Source: Paenibacillaceae bacterium UBA6304 (lineage in GTDB: Bacteria > Bacillota > Bacilli > Paenibacillales > Paenibacillaceae). From it: a stretch of DNA of 25,399 nucleotides. The DNA is taken from NCBI GenBank assembly GCA_002439285.1, contig DJTQ01000365.1, positions 1-25,399 of the forward strand, read 5' to 3'. The notes beneath the pieces are model-generated. The model had not been told where the DNA came from. It saw only the letters and a list, made by a program, of their open reading frames with translations, and did no database searches. Both the position numbers and the translations under genes were made by a program. This document shows, piece by piece, positions 23,014-25,399 of the stretch (position 1 is its first letter; each line of letters opens with the position of its first letter).

Positions 23014-24642
23014 ATGACTGAGGAACAGAAAGACGAACATCGTGATACATTGACGACGCGTCAGGGCCATCCTGTAACGGATAATCAGAATATCAGGACC
23101 GTTGGTAATCGGGGGCCGGCTACACTGGAGAATTACCACTTTATCGAAAAAATCTCTCATTTCGACCGGGAAGAAGTCCCGGAACGGGTGGTCCATGCTC
23201 GTGGTTCGGGGGCATTCGGATATTTTGAGACCTATGGGAAAGTTGGGAACGAGCCGGTGGAGAAATATACACGGGCGAAAGTATTCTCCGGGGCCGGGAA
23301 GCGAACACCGTTAATGGTCAGATTCTCGACCGTAGCGGGGGCGAAGGATTCGCCGGAGACGGCAAGAGATCCACGCGGCTTTGCTGTAAAGATGTATACG
23401 GAGGACGGGAACTGGGATCTGGTGGGAAACAATTTGAAAATCTTCTTTATTCGCGATGCGATGAAATTCCCCGATATGATCCATGCATTTAAGGCAGACC
23501 CGGCTTCGAACGTATCCAATCCGCAGCGAATGTTCGACTTTGTCTCCCGTACCCCTGAGGCTACTCACATGATTACATTCTTGTTCTCCCCCTGGGGAAT
23601 TCCAGCAACCTACCGCCATATGCAGGGATCTGGCGTCAACACCTATAAGTGGGTAAACGATAAAGGCGATGCGGTGCTTGTAAAATATCATTGGGAGCCT
23701 AAGCAAGGAATCCGCAATTTAATCCAGGATGAGGCGGACGCGATCCAGGCGAAAAACGTCGGTCATGCGACACAGGATTTATATGAGGCTATTGAGCGCG
23801 GGGACTTCCCGGAATGGGAGCTTTTTGTGCAAATCATGGAGGATGGGTACCATCCGGAGCTTGATTTTGATCCGCTGGATGATACGAAGCTTTGGCCGGA
23901 AGATAAGTTCCCTTGGCAGCCGGTAGGCCGAATGGTTCTTGATCGCAATCCGGTGGATTTCCATGCGGAAATCGAGCAGGCCGCTTTTGGTACAGGTGTG
24001 CTTGTCGATGGAATGGACTTCTCCGACGATAAAATGTTACAGGGCCGCACCTTCTCTTACTCCGATACCCAGCGCTATCGGGTGGGCTCCAACTATTTGC
24101 AATTACCTGTGAATGCACCGAAAACGACTGTTCATACGAACCAACAGCGGGGGCAAATGGACACCCGTAATCCGAAGGAATCCGGTGAAAGTCGGCACAT
24201 TAACTATGAACCGTCCATGATTGGCGGACTTCAGGAAGCAAGCAAAGAAGAGCGTCCACCGCACCGTCCTACTTACAATGCGGCGGTGCTGAGTGAACCT
24301 ATCGATCGTCCGAACAACTACGGACAAGCGGGTGAGACGTACCGCAGTTTAGAAGACTGGGAACGCGACGAATTGATCAACAATCTGTCCGAAGCCCTTG
24401 CGGTATGCGATAAACGCATTCAAGAGGCCATGATTGAACATTTCACACAAGCCGATGGAGACTACGGTCGCCGTGTGAAGGAAGGTATCGAACAGAAAAT
24501 GAAGGAAATCGAACAAATGAAGAAGGAAGACAAGGTTCCAGGTCGTGATGCGGGTATCTCCAAATATGGCCAAGGTTCGATAGATGCGAATCAAGCGGTC
24601 AAAGACGCGGTGAAAAAAAGCCACGAAGCGGACCCGTATTAA
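23014..24642 (+). CDS. Monofunctional heme catalase
   Basis: 542 residues from the ATG at 23014: AGGAGG (23000-23005) is 8 bases upstream, while the in-frame ATG at 23008 is only 2 bases from it. It converts two H2O2 into water and O2 in the cytoplasm. Catalytic His61 sits in [16 protein letters not shown], the distal Asn in [18 protein letters not shown], and the proximal heme ligand Tyr349 in [18 protein letters not shown] (with Arg345). Length and the C-terminal Lys/Glu-rich tail fit the small-subunit catalases of Bacillus/Paenibacillus (KatA/KatX-like); the specific paralog is not assigned. Upstream, GCATG and GGGTAATTTA (22954-22984) weakly recall sporulation sigma-F/G promoters, which is speculative. 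A strong terminator follows. Confidence 0.95.
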   Translation: MTEEQKDEHRDTLTTRQGHPVTDNQNIRTVGNRGPATLENYHFIEKISHFDREEVPERVVHARGSGAFGYFETYGKVGNEPVEKYTRAKVFSGAGKRTPLMVRFSTVAGAKDSPETARDPRGFAVKMYTEDGNWDLVGNNLKIFFIRDAMKFPDMIHAFKADPASNVSNPQRMFDFVSRTPEATHMITFLFSPWGIPATYRHMQGSGVNTYKWVNDKGDAVLVKYHWEPKQGIRNLIQDEADAIQAKNVGHATQDLYEAIERGDFPEWELFVQIMEDGYHPELDFDPLDDTKLWPEDKFPWQPVGRMVLDRNPVDFHAEIEQAAFGTGVLVDGMDFSDDKMLQGRTFSYSDTQRYRVGSNYLQLPVNAPKTTVHTNQQRGQMDTRNPKESGESRHINYEPSMIGGLQEASKEERPPHRPTYNAAVLSEPIDRPNNYGQAGETYRSLEDWERDELINNLSEALAVCDKRIQEAMIEHFTQADGDYGRRVKEGIEQKMKEIEQMKKEDKVPGRDAGISKYGQGSIDANQAVKDAVKKSHEADPY

Positions 24643-24664
24643 TATCTAGTCTGAGATCACTTTA

Positions 24665-24714
24665 AAGGTTACCCTATGGGCTCGGCAGAGCGTTAACAGG
24701 GTAGCCTTCTTTTT
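24665..24714 (+). terminator. Rho-independent terminator after catalase
   Basis: Stem AAGGTTACCCT / AGGGTAGCCTT (11 bp, one G-T pair) with a 22-base loop, followed by CTTTTT. It starts about 22 bases after the stop codon. Confidence 0.85.
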
Positions 24715-24872
24715 CGCTGTGATGGCAGGGGATGATTCTGTCCTAAATACACGCATTAACTTTATCATCGAACTCTAATCAATGCGAAACCTACGGAGTA
24801 CGGGCCGATTTCATGCCAAAATTCAAATATGACGGCGATTAGCTAATATAGGCTTCTCTTCGTTATCTGGAG

Positions 24873-24878
24873 TATAAT
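24873..24878 (+). promoter_or_regulatory. Candidate -10 box of the helicase gene
   Basis: TATAAT with no clear -35 at the right spacing. It would give a leader of about 40 bases. No stable leader structure or obvious cold-shock element stands out by eye. Confidence 0.3.
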
Positions 24879-24924
24879 GCATACATGAGCTTGCGTAGTA
24901 ACGGGGCTTGAAGAAGGAGAGCTT

Positions 24925-25399
24925 ATGACATTTGAACAATTGCAATTAATTCCACCCATTCTTAAAGCGTTGGCCAAAGAAAATTATACAGCGCCTACGC
25001 CAATCCAGGAGCAAGCTATTCCGCCCGCGCTGGCAGGCCGTGACCTGTTTGGCTGTGCCCAGACGGGGACAGGCAAGACTGCGGCATTCCTGCTGCCGAT
25101 CATCCAACTGCTGAGCGGACAGCAGGGTCGTCCGAACGGCAAGCGCGTCATTCGTTCGCTGATCCTGACGCCAACAAGAGAGCTGGCGATTCAGATATTT
25201 GATAATGCCAAGTCCTATGGACGCTTCACCAATCTGCGCTGCGGCGTAATTGTGGGCGGCGTGTCGCAACGCGCGCAAGAGCAAGTGCTCGGGCAAGGTA
25301 TGGACATTCTGATTGCGACGCCGGGCAGATTGATCGATCTGATGCATCAAGGACTCGTCGAGCTGCGCCACGTACAGATTCTGGTGCTGGACGAAGCCG
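24925..25399 (+). CDS. DEAD-box ATP-dependent RNA helicase (3' end missing)
   Basis: The window ends after about 158 residues, within the helicase core. AAGGAG lies 5 bases before the ATG. Motifs in order: Q-motif region (YTAPTPIQEQAIPPALAGRD), motif I/Walker A AQTGTGKTAAF, motif Ia PTRELAIQ, GG (IVGGVSQ), motif Ib TPGRLIDL and the beginning of motif II (VLDEA, where the DEAD box would finish). It unwinds short RNA duplexes using ATP. RhlE/CshA-type proteins help in cold-stress RNA turnover and ribosome assembly; the short N-terminus fits the RhlE/CshE-type but the C-terminal domain that separates these types is outside the window. A TATAAT lies about 45 bases upstream. Confidence 0.95.
   Translation, partial: MTFEQLQLIPPILKALAKENYTAPTPIQEQAIPPALAGRDLFGCAQTGTGKTAAFLLPIIQLLSGQQGRPNGKRVIRSLILTPTRELAIQIFDNAKSYGRFTNLRCGVIVGGVSQRAQEQVLGQGMDILIATPGRLIDLMHQGLVELRHVQILVLDEA

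Overview
The window looks like chromosomal DNA of a Paenibacillus-type Bacillota. This rests on strong AGGAGG-type ribosome sites, stem-loop plus T-tract terminators, a secreted protein carrying the copper-amine-oxidase-like stalk domain common in Paenibacillus, a SagB-type nitroreductase, a YtkA-like lipoprotein and a Gram-positive type catalase. The genus is an inference. I see no rRNA, tRNA, CRISPR array, intact transposon or prophage.

Left part (1-8632, all +): the 3' portion of a giant signalling regulator (degenerate kinase-like lobe, STAND-type ATPase, helical repeats, GAF, LuxR helix-turn-helix), a cupin protein, and a 1174-residue secreted mosaic (six NHL repeats, copper-amine-oxidase-like domain, FecR domain, coiled coil, Thr/Pro linker, cadherin-like domain and Fn3). 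The gap that follows holds the end of a decayed IS3-family element on the minus strand.

Middle part (9089-17074): a pyridoxamine-phosphate-oxidase-fold protein (-), a small DUF6953-like protein (+), an AraC-type regulator (+), an intergenic cluster of four palindromic repeats, then a minus-strand block. That block has an acyltransferase-3/SGNH O-acetyltransferase, a sensor kinase and response regulator whose genes overlap by 14 bases, and a CPBP membrane protease. A small + strand membrane-protein gene upstream of the acyltransferase appears frameshifted in an A-run.

Right part (17189-25399): a SagB-type nitroreductase (-) divergent from a nitronate monooxygenase-like flavoprotein (+); a His-rich lipoprotein with two HxHP domains behind what look like CsoR-type copper operators; an orphan HipA-like kinase; an AT-rich gene of unknown function; a monofunctional catalase; and the start of a DEAD-box RNA helicase cut by the window end. 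Redox, metal and cell-envelope stress recur as themes, but most genes have their own terminators, so this is not one large operon.

The less ordinary observations are the pseudokinase-like lobe, three separate gene scraps (IS3 transposase end, a nitroreductase-like 5' piece, a catalase-like N-terminal piece), the palindromic repeat cluster, the CsoR-like control region of the His-rich lipoprotein, and the HipA-like kinase without a HipB. I do not see convincing evidence of an entirely new multi-gene system.
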